The notes: generated from the sequence alone by a model not told the origin. DNA of 64,000 nt from Flavobacterium hiemivividum (GCF_004349145.1 NZ_SMFO01000002.1:124001-188000); one strand, 5' to 3'; shown: positions 17,560-26,769, counted from the stretch's first letter. Numbers and translations: made by a program.

Positions 17560-19491
17560 ATGACATTTTCAAGTTTATTTCGAAAGAAGACCGTACAGGA
17601 TATCTTAAAACAGATTGAAAAAAATGAAGCCGACGGTCACGAAGCGCTAGGCCGACATTTAACGGCTCGTGATTTAACAGCTTTTGGAATTGCTGCTATA
17701 GTTGGTGCTGGTATTTTTAGTACGATTGGTAAAGCCAGTTCAGACGGTGGCCCTGCCGTTATTTTCCTTTTCTTATTTACGGCTCTTGCCTGCAGTTTTG
17801 CTGCATTTGCTTATGCAGAGTTTGCTTCTATGGTTCCCGTTTCAGGAAGTGCTTATACTTATTCTTATGTTGCCTTTGGCGAACTGATGGCTTGGATTAT
17901 CGGTTGGGCATTGATCATGGAATACGCCATTGGGAATATTACGGTTGCCATATCCTGGAGTGATTATTTTACAGGCTTGCTCGATAGCGGCGGCATCCAT
18001 TTGCCCCAATGGGTACAAATGGATTATCTAAGTGCATCAAATGGTTATAAAGACGCAACTGCTTTAATGCAGGGCGGAAAATTATATGAAAATCTTAGTG
18101 AAGGATTAAAGGCAGCTTACACTGCCTGGACCACGGCGCCAACAATAGGTTCGTTCCATTTTGTAGCCGATTTACCTGCGCTGTTTATTATCATATTGAT
18201 TACGGCTTTAGTTTATCGCGGCATGAAAGAGTCTCGTAATGCGAGTAACGTTATGGTGGTTGTGAAGCTGTGTATTATCCTTTTGGTTATTGCAGTTGGG
18301 ATTTTTTATGTAGATACTGATAATTGGACTCCTTTTGCGCCAAACGGTGTGAGCGGAGTTTTGAAAGGAGTGTCGGCGGTTTTCTTTGCTTACATTGGTT
18401 TTGATGCAATTTCTACCACAGCCGAGGAATGTAAGAATCCGCAACGGGATTTGCCGCGCGGTATGATGTGGGCGATTATTATATGTACGATTTTATATAT
18501 TATTGTTGCTTTAGTTTTAACTGGAATGGTGAATTATTCGGAGCTGAATGTGGGTGATCCATTAGCGTTTGTATTTCATAAAGTAGATTTAAAATGGATG
18601 TCGGGGATTGTGGCGGTGAGCGCTGTGATTGCAATGGCGAGTGTTTTATTAGTTTTCCAAATGGGGCAACCTCGTATTTGGATGAGTATGAGTCGTGACG
18701 GTTTGTTACCAAAGCGTTTCTCTAGAGTGCACCCAAAATTTAAAACACCTTCTTATGCAACGATTGTAACAGGTTTTGTAGTGTCGGTTCCAGCCTTATT
18801 TTTAAACCTGACTATGGTGACTGATTTGTGTAGCATTGGAACTTTATTTGCCTTTGTACTAGTTTGTGCTGGAGTATTAGTATTGCAAAATAAACCTGAT
18901 ATACCAAGAGGGAAGTTTAAAACACCTTATGTAAATTCAAAATATGTGATTCCTTTTATGTTGGCTGCCGGTCTATATTACGCTTTTAGTTATAACAATA
19001 AAGCGACAATGGATTTTCTTACTAATGAAACCCAAGTAAACGATGCAACCACTATTATTACTTCTTTAAACAAAGAAGAATCCACAAAAGTATATGATTA
19101 TCTAGTAAGTATCGGAGGCCAAAAAACAACTGCTGAATCGCTAGATTTAGAAAATTTATTGAGTCAGTACCAGAAAGATGATGCGAATTACGCCACTGTT
19201 GTGGCAGGATTGCCGATAAACAATGCATTAAAATATGAAAGCGGGCTAAGTTTGTTTAAACATAAAATTCCAATGTGGATTTTCCTCATTGTGTTGGTAG
19301 GACTTACTTTCTGGTCATTCGCTGAAAATTTATCTTTAATTCCGTTATTAGGTTTAGTAAGCTGTTTGTATATGATGGCAGAACTGAGCGTATGGAACTG
19401 GATTTATTTTACCGCCTGGTTACTTATCGGACTTACGATTTACTTTGGCTTTAGCCGAAAAAACAGTAAATTGAATTTGAAAGAAGCCTAG
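17560..19491 (+). CDS. APC-superfamily amino acid permease (cationic amino acid transporter type)
   Basis: 643 residues, inner membrane, about 14 predicted helices. The N-terminal block GRHLTARDLTAFGIAAIVGAG is the APC/CAT signature. It is followed by GPAVIFLFLF, the EFASMVPVSGSAYTYSY motif and FAYIGFDAISTTAEECKNPQRDLPRG. A ~100-residue hydrophilic insert (about residues 480-560) interrupts the last helices; this is longer than in typical CAT proteins. It may take up amino acids released from peptides, but it has its own promoter and terminator and need not belong to the preceding locus. Confidence 0.9.
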   Translation: MTFSSLFRKKTVQDILKQIEKNEADGHEALGRHLTARDLTAFGIAAIVGAGIFSTIGKASSDGGPAVIFLFLFTALACSFAAFAYAEFASMVPVSGSAYTYSYVAFGELMAWIIGWALIMEYAIGNITVAISWSDYFTGLLDSGGIHLPQWVQMDYLSASNGYKDATALMQGGKLYENLSEGLKAAYTAWTTAPTIGSFHFVADLPALFIIILITALVYRGMKESRNASNVMVVVKLCIILLVIAVGIFYVDTDNWTPFAPNGVSGVLKGVSAVFFAYIGFDAISTTAEECKNPQRDLPRGMMWAIIICTILYIIVALVLTGMVNYSELNVGDPLAFVFHKVDLKWMSGIVAVSAVIAMASVLLVFQMGQPRIWMSMSRDGLLPKRFSRVHPKFKTPSYATIVTGFVVSVPALFLNLTMVTDLCSIGTLFAFVLVCAGVLVLQNKPDIPRGKFKTPYVNSKYVIPFMLAAGLYYAFSYNNKATMDFLTNETQVNDATTIITSLNKEESTKVYDYLVSIGGQKTTAESLDLENLLSQYQKDDANYATVVAGLPINNALKYESGLSLFKHKIPMWIFLIVLVGLTFWSFAENLSLIPLLGLVSCLYMMAELSVWNWIYFTAWLLIGLTIYFGFSRKNSKLNLKEA

Positions 19492-19510
19492 TATACTCAT
19501 TATTTGTAGT

Positions 19511-19544
19511 AAACCGTCTTGATTATTTTAAGGCGGTTTTTTTT
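19511..19544 (+). terminator. Rho-independent terminator after the permease
   Basis: AACCGTCTT pairs with AAGGCGGTT (one G-U pair) around an 8-base loop, and the stem runs into an unbroken T-run. Confidence 0.85.
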
Positions 19545-19596
19545 ATAGTTAGTTGCTTTTTAAATTAGTTGATAAGAAATAATCACTTACCGTTGT

Positions 19597-19651
19597 AAAA
19601 AAAAATACCCAGCCGCCACACGAAAAGATTTGTAAAGCTGCTGGGTATTTT
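19597..19651 (-). terminator. Rho-independent terminator of the PLP-enzyme gene
   Basis: On the minus strand a stem AAATACCCAGC/GCTGGGTATTT is followed by nine T. It lies 48 bp after the stop codon of the minus-strand gene and converges with the permease terminator. Confidence 0.8.
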
Positions 19652-19698
19652 ATGAATTTCGAAAAATTAAAACTTTGTCATTCTGCCTATCGAGAGAG

Positions 19699-21558
19699 TT
19701 AAATACTCTCAACAAATTTTAAAAATATTTTTTTATGTAGCTCCAAATCCATATTAGGAGAAAGCGACGCACGAACAATATAATCCTTATCACCTTCCTT
19801 AGTTGTTCCTTGAGTCGATGTTGCAGGAATGGTCCAATAGCAGCCTTTTAATTGGCCATAGCTCACACAGAACTTACTCTCGTTAGGAATTTCTGTAATC
19901 ATTAAGTTAATTAACTTCAAGTTCAAGGCTCTTTTATGAGTTTCTTTTTCTTCGGCAGTATTCCCTTTAGTAGGAAGATCCAGTGAAAAAACAGATGGTG
20001 TAAATCCTTGGCTCGCTAATTCCTCTGAAACAAAATTGATTTTTGCCTCGGGTAGAGCAGTATTGATAAAGTTTACAAAATCACGTGTATTACTATAAGC
20101 ATCCTTAATTCGCTGATTCATGGATGGCAATTGCTTGGCTAAAATTTCATATTGTAGCGCCGTAGCCTCATTATCACACAGCGTAAGATGCATTTCTATT
20201 TTCTCCATCAAAGCTTCCGTTTTTGTATTTCCTACGCAGTATCCAGCCGTACATTGTCCGCCACTTGGAAATTTAGAACCACTAGCAAATGAAATAGTTC
20301 TTATTTCAGAAAGTACTTCTCCCACACCTAAAAAGTGAACATTTGGACAAAAGGTTTGATCTAGAATAAAAACGGGATCTATCGCGATTGTACCAAAAGC
20401 CGTTTTGCGTTCTTGACTTAACACCCTTTTTAAATCTATAAGATTAGGTACTTCGACTCTTGGGTTTGTTGGGATTTCAGCAATGATGTAAGGGATTGCG
20501 TCTTCAATAGCAATTTTTGCTAAAACAGTATCAATGCTTTGAACCATATCGTTATCACCATCAACAAGTAAGTCAACTATTTCAACATTATCTAGGCAAG
20601 CAGCGACACGTCTTGCTTGGTCATTTGTACCACCATAACAATTTGGAGGGACAATAATTTTTATCGCCTTTCCTTTGTGTTTTTCTACCGCATCGTGAAC
20701 TAATCCCATTAAAATCGCATACTGAATGGATAAACCACTTGAAGCCACTAATGGTTTTGTAGTTGTGGCAGTAATGGATTTAATTGATTCTAAAACCGAA
20801 TTTTTATCTGCTTCAACATTAGTTTTTCGATTATGAATAGGAGATTGCTCTACTAAAGATCTCAAAGCTGTAAGAGAATCATCTGGAGTCATGGCAACAG
20901 TCTCTCTTCTTCTTACATGCTGAATTTCGGATATGTAACTTTCGTTTTTTGGACCATTTACTACTAAAACGCTTCCTAGGTCTCCATGAAGACTGATGAA
21001 AAAGTCAATTTCAGTAGGGAGATTAACAGTATCAAATTCCGCTTGTTGCGAAATAAAGATTGTACTTCCGTTTTTTGGATTGCTATTAGTATTAGAAATG
21101 GCTTCAGCATTTTCAACTTGTTTTAAATCGAAGGTATAACCATAAATATTTCGCACTATTTCGGCATCAAAAAATTCAAGCAATTCACCGGTGTAGAAGA
21201 TTTGGATGTTTTTCTTGTCTAATGCGTTTTTTCTTAGAATTGCCAAAATAGGAACCGTCTTAGATGAAAAACTGATGACATTTTCAGACTTTAAATTATT
21301 TGCCTTGGCAATCGCCCATTCCAGTAAACAAGATAAAGGATGTCCTAAGCGAATGTAGTCGTATGCCGTAGGTAATTCACTTAGGGCAGCTGATTCTGAA
21401 TTATTACCGTCGTATAAAGCTTCGAACTGCTCTAAGAATTGAGTTTTCGCCAATTTTTCGTCATATATATCTAGTCGATGGGTTGTTATACTCAACCAGC
21501 CAGTTGGCATGTTTTTTAACACCTCTTTAATGTAATTTAGCCTCTTATTATTGTCCAT
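19699..21558 (-). CDS. PLP-dependent enzyme of the Cys/Met metabolism (cystathionine synthase/lyase-like) class
   Basis: 619 residues from the Met of MDNNKRLNYI; the upstream Met would add nine residues that look non-coding. Fold-type I features are present: SSGLSIQYAILMG, PPNCYGGTNDQARR, the EIPTNPRVEVPN segment (equivalent to the ExPTNP motif of cystathionine gamma-synthase/beta-lyase), and SGSKFPSGGQ with Lys429 as probable PLP lysine. It is much longer than the ~380-residue classical enzymes because of a ~200-residue N-terminal extension. The exact reaction is not certain. It stands alone between two other transcription units. Confidence 0.75.
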   Translation of the reverse strand: MDNNKRLNYIKEVLKNMPTGWLSITTHRLDIYDEKLAKTQFLEQFEALYDGNNSESAALSELPTAYDYIRLGHPLSCLLEWAIAKANNLKSENVISFSSKTVPILAILRKNALDKKNIQIFYTGELLEFFDAEIVRNIYGYTFDLKQVENAEAISNTNSNPKNGSTIFISQQAEFDTVNLPTEIDFFISLHGDLGSVLVVNGPKNESYISEIQHVRRRETVAMTPDDSLTALRSLVEQSPIHNRKTNVEADKNSVLESIKSITATTTKPLVASSGLSIQYAILMGLVHDAVEKHKGKAIKIIVPPNCYGGTNDQARRVAACLDNVEIVDLLVDGDNDMVQSIDTVLAKIAIEDAIPYIIAEIPTNPRVEVPNLIDLKRVLSQERKTAFGTIAIDPVFILDQTFCPNVHFLGVGEVLSEIRTISFASGSKFPSGGQCTAGYCVGNTKTEALMEKIEMHLTLCDNEATALQYEILAKQLPSMNQRIKDAYSNTRDFVNFINTALPEAKINFVSEELASQGFTPSVFSLDLPTKGNTAEEKETHKRALNLKLINLMITEIPNESKFCVSYGQLKGCYWTIPATSTQGTTKEGDKDYIVRASLSPNMDLELHKKIFLKFVESI

Positions 21559-21816
21559 TATTTTACTCTTTAAATAGTAGGGCAAGGTACATTAATAAGA
21601 TTTGTTTTAAAAGGGTGCTAGCTGTTTTGTTGCCTTGTCGAATTATTTCATGCTATCGCGAATAAGCTGCACGTTCGAAGAATGCAGTAAATTTCAAATT
21701 CCTCACGGTTTTCACTTCGAAGAATAATTATGTAATAATTAAAGTAAATTCTGTAAGGTGGTTGCTGTGTATTCTTTCAATATTTGTAAAATAATAACAA
21801 ACTAAAAAACAGGATT

Positions 21817-21981
21817 ATGAATAGACAATATTCTAGAGTGGGAAAAACGTATCCAAAGATGGATCCTACTGTATTATGCAGTAACTCTAAAAGAGATCTA
21901 AATTCATTTTCTAGGACTGAAGAAAACAAGGTAGTTCAAAGCCCGATAAATTCAACAGTTGGTAGCTTTTTAGGAAAATAA
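21817..21981 (+). CDS. Unknown 54-residue protein
   Basis: Short open frame MNRQYSRVGKTYPKMDPTVL...TVGSFLGK. It is preceded by AGGA at SD distance and ends 35 bp before the outer-membrane barrel gene, in the same direction. It is hydrophilic, basic, with no signal peptide or membrane segment, and ends in a GSFLGK tail. I do not recognise it. The RBS and operon-like spacing support translation; there is no other evidence. Confidence 0.45.
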   Translation: MNRQYSRVGKTYPKMDPTVLCSNSKRDLNSFSRTEENKVVQSPINSTVGSFLGK

Positions 21982-22016
21982 GTACTAAAGATAAATAATA
22001 ACTAAATTTTAAAATT

Positions 22017-22580
22017 ATGAAAAAGATTAAAAAAACAGTTTTAGCTCTTTTATTATTCAGCGGAGCGGCAGCAAGTGCACAAGATAGTGCTTACACAAAT
22101 ATGATAAAAATTGGTGTTAATGGAGGTATAGCATTGCCTTCAGAAAATGCATCAGCAACTGTAGGAGTAGATTTAGGATACCAATATTTAGTTACGCCAG
22201 GTTTTGGACTAGGGATAGCGACGGGTTACAATCAATTTTTCGGAAAAGAGAATGACGGAATCAATAACAATGATTTCGCTGTAGTACCTGTAGCAGCTAT
22301 GTTTAGATACTATCCACAAACATCTGGTTTTTATCTAGGAACTGATCTAGGGTATGGATTTATTACCGGTGATGATAAAGTAGCGACAAATTCATTAGTA
22401 GATAGACCTACAGGTGGTTTGTATATTAAACCAGAAATAGGATATCATAACATTCACTGGAATTTTGCATTACAGTACACTAAAGTATTTACTGGAAGCG
22501 AAGGAAACATTGGATCTCAAGATTATTCAGTAGGTGCATTAGGAGTAGGAATAGGTTATAACTTACCATTAGGGAAATAA
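22017..22580 (+). CDS. Small outer-membrane beta-barrel protein (OmpX/porin-like)
   Basis: 187 residues with signal peptide MKKIKKTVLALLLFSGAAASAQ. The mature part has alternating hydrophobic strands with glycine and aromatic residues (IGVNGGIALP, GVDLGYQYL, GFYLGTDLGYGF, GALGVGIGYNL), typical of an eight-strand outer-membrane barrel. Its function is not evident. The 54-residue ORF precedes it. Confidence 0.8.
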   Translation: MKKIKKTVLALLLFSGAAASAQDSAYTNMIKIGVNGGIALPSENASATVGVDLGYQYLVTPGFGLGIATGYNQFFGKENDGINNNDFAVVPVAAMFRYYPQTSGFYLGTDLGYGFITGDDKVATNSLVDRPTGGLYIKPEIGYHNIHWNFALQYTKVFTGSEGNIGSQDYSVGALGVGIGYNLPLGK

Positions 22581-22620
22581 ATGGATTTGAAACATTTCAG
22601 GTTTCGAATTCAATAGATTA

Positions 22621-22692
22621 AACTAAAATTTTAAAAGCATTTGGTGTGAGACTTTTGTCCTCGGCCATCCTTTTAGAATTTTAGTTTTTTTT
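22621..22692 (+). terminator. Long-stem terminator after the barrel gene
   Basis: Arms at 22621-22637 and 22670-22686 pair over 17 bp with one mismatch and are followed by a run of T. The accessory patch begins immediately after it. Confidence 0.8.
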
Positions 22693-22939
22693 GTTTAGTA
22701 GAGTTGGGAATTACCTAGAAAGTGGCTTTTTGAGTAGCACTTGGAAACGGGAGAAATTAAAGGTTGTACAAGAAAAACTAAAAGTAAAAGTGCTAGAAAA
22801 AGCAGAAAAGAAACCTTTTTTGCCCAAATGTCCTTGTTGTAAAACAGGCAATTTGCATCGAATAGCGGTTTTTGACCAGCGTGGTTCGCCTGCTTGGTAC
22901 CTTGGCGATAGCCAAAACTTAGTTGCCTGTAAAAGTTAA
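22691..22939 (+). pseudogene. Remnant of a transposase C-terminus, probably IS91 family
   Basis: An open frame of about 80 codons without a proper start begins inside the preceding terminator T-run. Its second half, KCPCCKTGNLHRIAVFDQRG followed by PAWYL, resembles the zinc-finger tail of Bacteroidota IS91-type transposases as I remember them. No catalytic part is present, so this is a decayed 3' fragment. It marks past mobile-element activity next to the ATPase gene. Confidence 0.5.
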
Positions 22940-23009
22940 CTTTATGGGTAAGGGATTCTATGTCCAAAAGTGAAGGAAAAACACATTAAAACCAACTGAA
23001 AAACTACTT

Positions 23010-23037
23010 CAAAAAAAAGAGGCGCATTGGCCTCTTG
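23010..23037 (-). terminator. Terminator downstream of the AAA-ATPase gene
   Basis: AAGAGGC (23017-23023) pairs with GCCTCTT (23030-23036); on the minus strand the stem is followed by eight T. It is 127 bp beyond the stop codon of the minus-strand ATPase. Confidence 0.7.
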
Positions 23038-23105
23038 ATTATTTCACTCGAAACTTTACGATAACTCCATAGTGTTTACGGCATGTAATCGGTTCCGTTC
23101 AACAC

Positions 23106-23161
23106 GGATTTCATTGTTCGTGCTACGCACGCAACGAAATCCTAGCTGTTATAGGCTGCCC
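23106..23161. repeat. Left hairpin plus GTTATAGGC core flanking the ATPase gene
   Basis: An imperfect hairpin (GGATTTC at 23106-23112 with GAAATCC at 23136-23142; GTGC/GCAC inside) is followed by GTTATAGGCTGCCC (23148-23161), three bases from the ATPase stop. The 14-mer recurs inverted with two mismatches on the far side of the gene. Confidence 0.7.
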
Positions 23162-23163
23162 TT

Positions 23164-24780
23164 TTATCCTCTATTAAAAATACAATTTTCTAATTCTTTA
23201 TAAACTTCCATTTCTGGAGTAACATATTCAGATAACGTTAGTTTAAAACTTTCAGCATTTACACTTCCAGTTATTCCACAAAAATTTCTAAATCTATTAG
23301 TTTCATCTTTTATATTATCATCAATTACATTAGTCACGAACTTATCATATTCTGTTTCGTTAAATGTTAAACTATTCGCATTGCAAAAGGCAATTAAAAC
23401 TTCTTTGTCAAAAAGATAGTTTTCAATTTCCCATCTTTTCATTATTCTAAAATGATCGGGATTAGTTTTTAAGTATACTTGTCTATCATTTTCGTCATTT
23501 TGCCTTCCAGATGAAACATCTCTGTCTTTAAAAACAAAAATTTCTATATCTGAAAAGACCTTTGTTAAAATAGCCAACGCAACTTCGCTTCTTTGGTCTA
23601 ACTCTGTATTACCACCACTTGAAATAAACAAAGTGTCGTGATATTTTTCTCCATAAATGTTATTAAAAACTTTGGCGTCGAAACCGTTCTCCTGTCCATT
23701 TGTGCCTGGTCTATCTTTTCCTTCACAATATATTATTCGTTTGGGACTAACTAAACCAGTTAAGTCGTCCAATGCGGTTTCAAAGATTTCTTTCCATTTG
23801 GAAAGAGATTTTTTTATAGGAGTTAGTGTTTGTTGTGTTGATGCCCAATTAATTCCTTTTTGAAATTGAATTATTTGACATTCATCTTTCAAATCTTCTT
23901 GTAATGCTCTAAGAAATCCAATACTATGAGTTGCTAACCATATTTGACAATTCTGACCAATAAGTTTATTTATTTCGAGTAATAGTTTTTTTTGAATTGA
24001 AGTATTTATGTGCAATTCCGGTTCGTCTATCAAAAATATAGTCTCTGAATATTCATCTTGTCTTAAATATAAATCTAACAAAATATCTACCACTTCCTTT
24101 TCACCCGAGGATAATACATTAAATTCAAACTCAATTGGATGGTCGTCTTTTTTAAAGAATAGAGTTCCTTTGTTAGCTTCAATATCTCCAATACTTGTGA
24201 TTTCTAAATCAAGGCAATTTTTTAGAGATTGATTTAAATCTCCAATTATTTTAGCTTTGGCTGAATCATAGGTTGCTGTTGATGGATTATCTTTTAAATA
24301 TTTATTGAATTTTATATTTAAACGTCTGTAATTTTCTTCCATTTTGTCATCAAGATCAGAAGAAGCCGTTGCGCCATAATTATTTAATCTAATTTCGCTT
24401 GTAGCTTTTGATTGACTAACTTTTAAATTACTATTATATCGATATGGACTTCTAAAAGAGAACATAGTATTTTCATTTCCAATTTTACTTCTGTTACTTT
24501 TTACATTATTGAAATCTCCATTATCAAAATCAATAATTACGTTCTCGTAATTAAAATTTGGAGTTTGAGTCATTGAATGATAAGCATATCCTTTTTGCCC
24601 TTTGTTTCCTATCTGATTATAAGCATTATTGACAAATAGCATTCCGTCAAGAACACTACTTTTACCACAACCATTTGGACCAACTAAAGCAATAATTCTT
24701 TTGGGTTCACTTCCTAAATCAATGGTTAAATCGTGAAATCTTTTGTATCCATTTTTTAGTTGTATTCTTTTTATCTTCAT
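23164..24780 (-). CDS. AAA/ABC-type ATPase fused to a DUF4435 (TOPRIM-like) domain; candidate merged PARIS anti-phage protein
   Basis: 538 residues. The N-terminal half is an ABC-like AAA ATPase: Walker A GPNGCGKS (34-41), signature LSSGEKE (223-229), Walker B FLIDEPELH with Asp252-Glu253, and H-loop ATHS with His285. The C-terminal part resembles DUF4435: YCEGKDR with Glu353, FKDRD with Asp419/Asp421, and RWEIENYLFD. PARIS systems consist of AriA (AAA15 ATPase) and AriB (DUF4435 nuclease), and single-protein merged forms are known. That makes this a candidate one-gene PARIS or OLD-like defence protein. It lies alone, bracketed by inverted repeats and next to a transposase remnant. The domain call is strong; the defence role is inference. 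Confidence 0.8.
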   Translation of the reverse strand: MKIKRIQLKNGYKRFHDLTIDLGSEPKRIIALVGPNGCGKSSVLDGMLFVNNAYNQIGNKGQKGYAYHSMTQTPNFNYENVIIDFDNGDFNNVKSNRSKIGNENTMFSFRSPYRYNSNLKVSQSKATSEIRLNNYGATASSDLDDKMEENYRRLNIKFNKYLKDNPSTATYDSAKAKIIGDLNQSLKNCLDLEITSIGDIEANKGTLFFKKDDHPIEFEFNVLSSGEKEVVDILLDLYLRQDEYSETIFLIDEPELHINTSIQKKLLLEINKLIGQNCQIWLATHSIGFLRALQEDLKDECQIIQFQKGINWASTQQTLTPIKKSLSKWKEIFETALDDLTGLVSPKRIIYCEGKDRPGTNGQENGFDAKVFNNIYGEKYHDTLFISSGGNTELDQRSEVALAILTKVFSDIEIFVFKDRDVSSGRQNDENDRQVYLKTNPDHFRIMKRWEIENYLFDKEVLIAFCNANSLTFNETEYDKFVTNVIDDNIKDETNRFRNFCGITGSVNAESFKLTLSEYVTPEMEVYKELENCIFNRG

Positions 24781-24817
24781 TATGAATTATTTGATTGATT
24801 ATTAGGTTGTTGCGGTA

Positions 24818-24892
24818 GGGTTGCCTATAACTTATATATACTCGCTACATAATAGCGACTATGCACCTAGTTTGAGGTAGATGGTCGCTATT
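24818..24892. repeat. Right inverted core plus hairpin flanking the ATPase gene
   Basis: GGGTTGCCTATAAC (24818-24831) is the inverted partner of 23148-23161. It is followed by a strong hairpin with AATAGCGAC (24851-24859) pairing with GTCGCTATT (24884-24892) and ACCT/AGGT closing the loop. Confidence 0.7.
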
Positions 24893-25158
24893 GAGTAACT
24901 TATCAATTAGCTAATATATAATATTTTATTTACAAATTATCAAAGAGATTTTTTATTTGTCTAGTCCTTTTGGTATGAACAGGAGAGTAGATTTCTGTTG
25001 TTTTGCAACTACGGTGTTCTGGTAATTCTTAGTAAAATTATAAATACGTTCCGCTTGGAAGTAAATGGGTGGTGCAATTGAATTCTTGTGGAGAATTCTT
25101 TAAGATATCAAAAGGTGTATTTTGTGGATTATTGCTTTCGCGGTCGAAGAATGGTCTC
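24893..25158. other. Non-coding stretch between the ATPase cassette and the structured RNA
   Basis: AT-rich sequence without a credible gene. The only visible structure is a small perfect hairpin, GAATTCT/AGAATTC, at 25080-25098. Confidence 0.5.
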
Positions 25159-25261
25159 GCGTGAAGGATGGTAGTGGAAATCCTTTTATGTAGCGTAGCG
25201 AAATAAAAGATTGCAACGTACAGCCTGACCCTGCTGCAACGGAGTGGAAGCAGGGACACGC
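25159..25261 (+). ncRNA. Structured RNA candidate, possibly of the flavobacterial Flavo-1 type
   Basis: The stretch folds as a closed multi-stem element. The outer stem is GCGTG (25159-25163) with CACGC (25257-25261). Stem 2 has ten pairs with one bulged C (25179-25189 with 25203-25212). Stem 3 is CCCTGCT (25229-25235) with AGCAGGG (25249-25255), perfect over seven pairs. It is GC-richer than its surroundings. The frames crossing it show no protein character. Similar GC-rich elements ending in GGGACACGCCC occur in flavobacterial intergenic regions, and I link it tentatively to the Rfam Flavo-1 motif. Strand is inferred from that resemblance. Confidence 0.55.
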
Positions 25262-25341
25262 CCAGATGATTTAAGATTTAAGAACAACGTGCTTAATTCA
25301 AAATAGTGCATTAATTGTGAGATGCTGAATCAAGTTCAGCA

Positions 25342-26769
25342 TTAACAATCCGCCATGTTGACTGCAATGGCGAGTCCACCTTCTGAAGTTTCTTTGTATT
25401 TGTTGTTCATATCCTTAGCGGTTTGCCACATGGTATCGACTACTTTGTCTAAAGGCACTTTGGCGTTCTTAGGATCGGTTTCTAGGGCTAGTTCGGCGGC
25501 ATTGATGGCTTTTATCGCGCCCATAGTATTGCGTTCGATACAAGGGATTTGTACCAGACCGCCAATAGGGTCACAAGTCAAGCCCAGATGGTGCTCCATG
25601 GCAATTTCAGCGGCCATTAAAACCTGCTCTGGGGTTCCGCCCATCAACTCACACAGTGCTGCTGCAGCCATAGAAGACGAAACGCCAATCTCTGCCTGAC
25701 AACCGCCCATTGCAGCTGATATCGTAGATCCTTTCTTGAAAATACTACCTATCTCTCCAGCAACTAAAAGGAATTGCTTGATTTCTTTAGGTCCTGCATT
25801 ATGGTTCTCAATCACTAAATAATACATCAATACCGACGGAATTACTCCAGCGCTACCATTTGTAGGCGCTGTTACAATACGGCCTAAAGCGGCGTTGACT
25901 TCGTTTACGGCCAAGGCAAAACAGCTTACCCATTTCAGGATTTGGCGAAATTTTACTTCGGTCAGTCTTATTTGCTCCATCCACGTTTGCGGATTGCTAT
26001 AATTTGATAATCCAATTAAATTTTGATGCATGTCAAATGCTCTGCGACGCACTTTCAAGCCACCCGGAAGGATTCCCTCCGTATGACACCCGATGTACAT
26101 GCACTCTAACATGGTGTTCCAGATGCGCATTAACTCATGGTCGATAACAGCCTCGGTGCGCATGGATTTTTCGTTTTCATAAACGATTTCAGAGATTTTC
26201 TTGTCTTCAGCTTTACAATAGGCTAAAAGATCAACTGCTTTATCGATAGGAAACGGAAAAGCACATTTTATTTGTACTTTCTTTTTGGCATTAAGGCGTT
26301 CTTCTTTAACTACAAATCCACCACCGATGGAGTAGAAGGTAGCGACATGCTTTTTTCCATTCGAAAGAAAAGCGGTAAATCGCATTCCGTTAGCATGAAA
26401 AGGAAGAAACTTTTTATTGAAAACGATATCTTGCTCAAAGGAAAATGGAACTAGGATTTCGTTGCCTAAATTGATTTGGTTTTCCTCTTTGATGGCTTTT
26501 ATAATTCCATCTATATTTTCTACAGGAATGTATTCTGGGTCTTGACCACTTAGTCCTAGCATAACAGCTAAGTCAGTTGCATGTCCTATTCCTGTTAGGG
26601 AAAGGGAACCATATAAGTCTGTTTTTACTCTTACAACATCCTGAATCAGGTTTTTACTTCTTAGCTCTTCAAGAAAGCGCTCTGCGGCTCTCCATGGTCC
26701 AAGGGTATGCGAACTAGAAGGTCCAACACCAATTTTTAGCATGTCAAAGACAGAAATACATTCTTCCAT
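25342..26769 (-). CDS. sdaA: L-serine ammonia-lyase (single chain, iron-sulphur type)
   Basis: 475 residues. Converts L-serine to pyruvate and ammonia in the cytoplasm. The N-terminal beta domain starts [20 protein letters not shown], the serine-dehydratase signature. The alpha domain carries [19 protein letters not shown], the [14 protein letters not shown] segment and [16 protein letters not shown], containing the three cysteines expected to hold the 4Fe-4S cluster. Full length, single-polypeptide (beta-alpha) form as in E. coli SdaA. Monocistronic with its own promoter. Confidence 0.95.
   Translation of the reverse strand: MEECISVFDMLKIGVGPSSSHTLGPWRAAERFLEELRSKNLIQDVVRVKTDLYGSLSLTGIGHATDLAVMLGLSGQDPEYIPVENIDGIIKAIKEENQINLGNEILVPFSFEQDIVFNKKFLPFHANGMRFTAFLSNGKKHVATFYSIGGGFVVKEERLNAKKKVQIKCAFPFPIDKAVDLLAYCKAEDKKISEIVYENEKSMRTEAVIDHELMRIWNTMLECMYIGCHTEGILPGGLKVRRRAFDMHQNLIGLSNYSNPQTWMEQIRLTEVKFRQILKWVSCFALAVNEVNAALGRIVTAPTNGSAGVIPSVLMYYLVIENHNAGPKEIKQFLLVAGEIGSIFKKGSTISAAMGGCQAEIGVSSSMAAAALCELMGGTPEQVLMAAEIAMEHHLGLTCDPIGGLVQIPCIERNTMGAIKAINAAELALETDPKNAKVPLDKVVDTMWQTAKDMNNKYKETSEGGLAIAVNMADC

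Noticed and set aside
21660-21730. Repeated TTCGAAGAAT upstream of the 54-codon ORF
   Set aside because: Two short copies only, with no regular spacing to a promoter; could easily be chance.
23017-23036. Terminal repeat of the transposase remnant
   Set aside because: The hairpin followed by T-run on the minus strand is explained as the terminator of the ATPase gene.
25038-25259. Open frame of 73 codons on the minus strand
   Set aside because: It overlaps the folded RNA-like element, has no plausible start context and no protein-like composition; RNA structure explains the sequence better.
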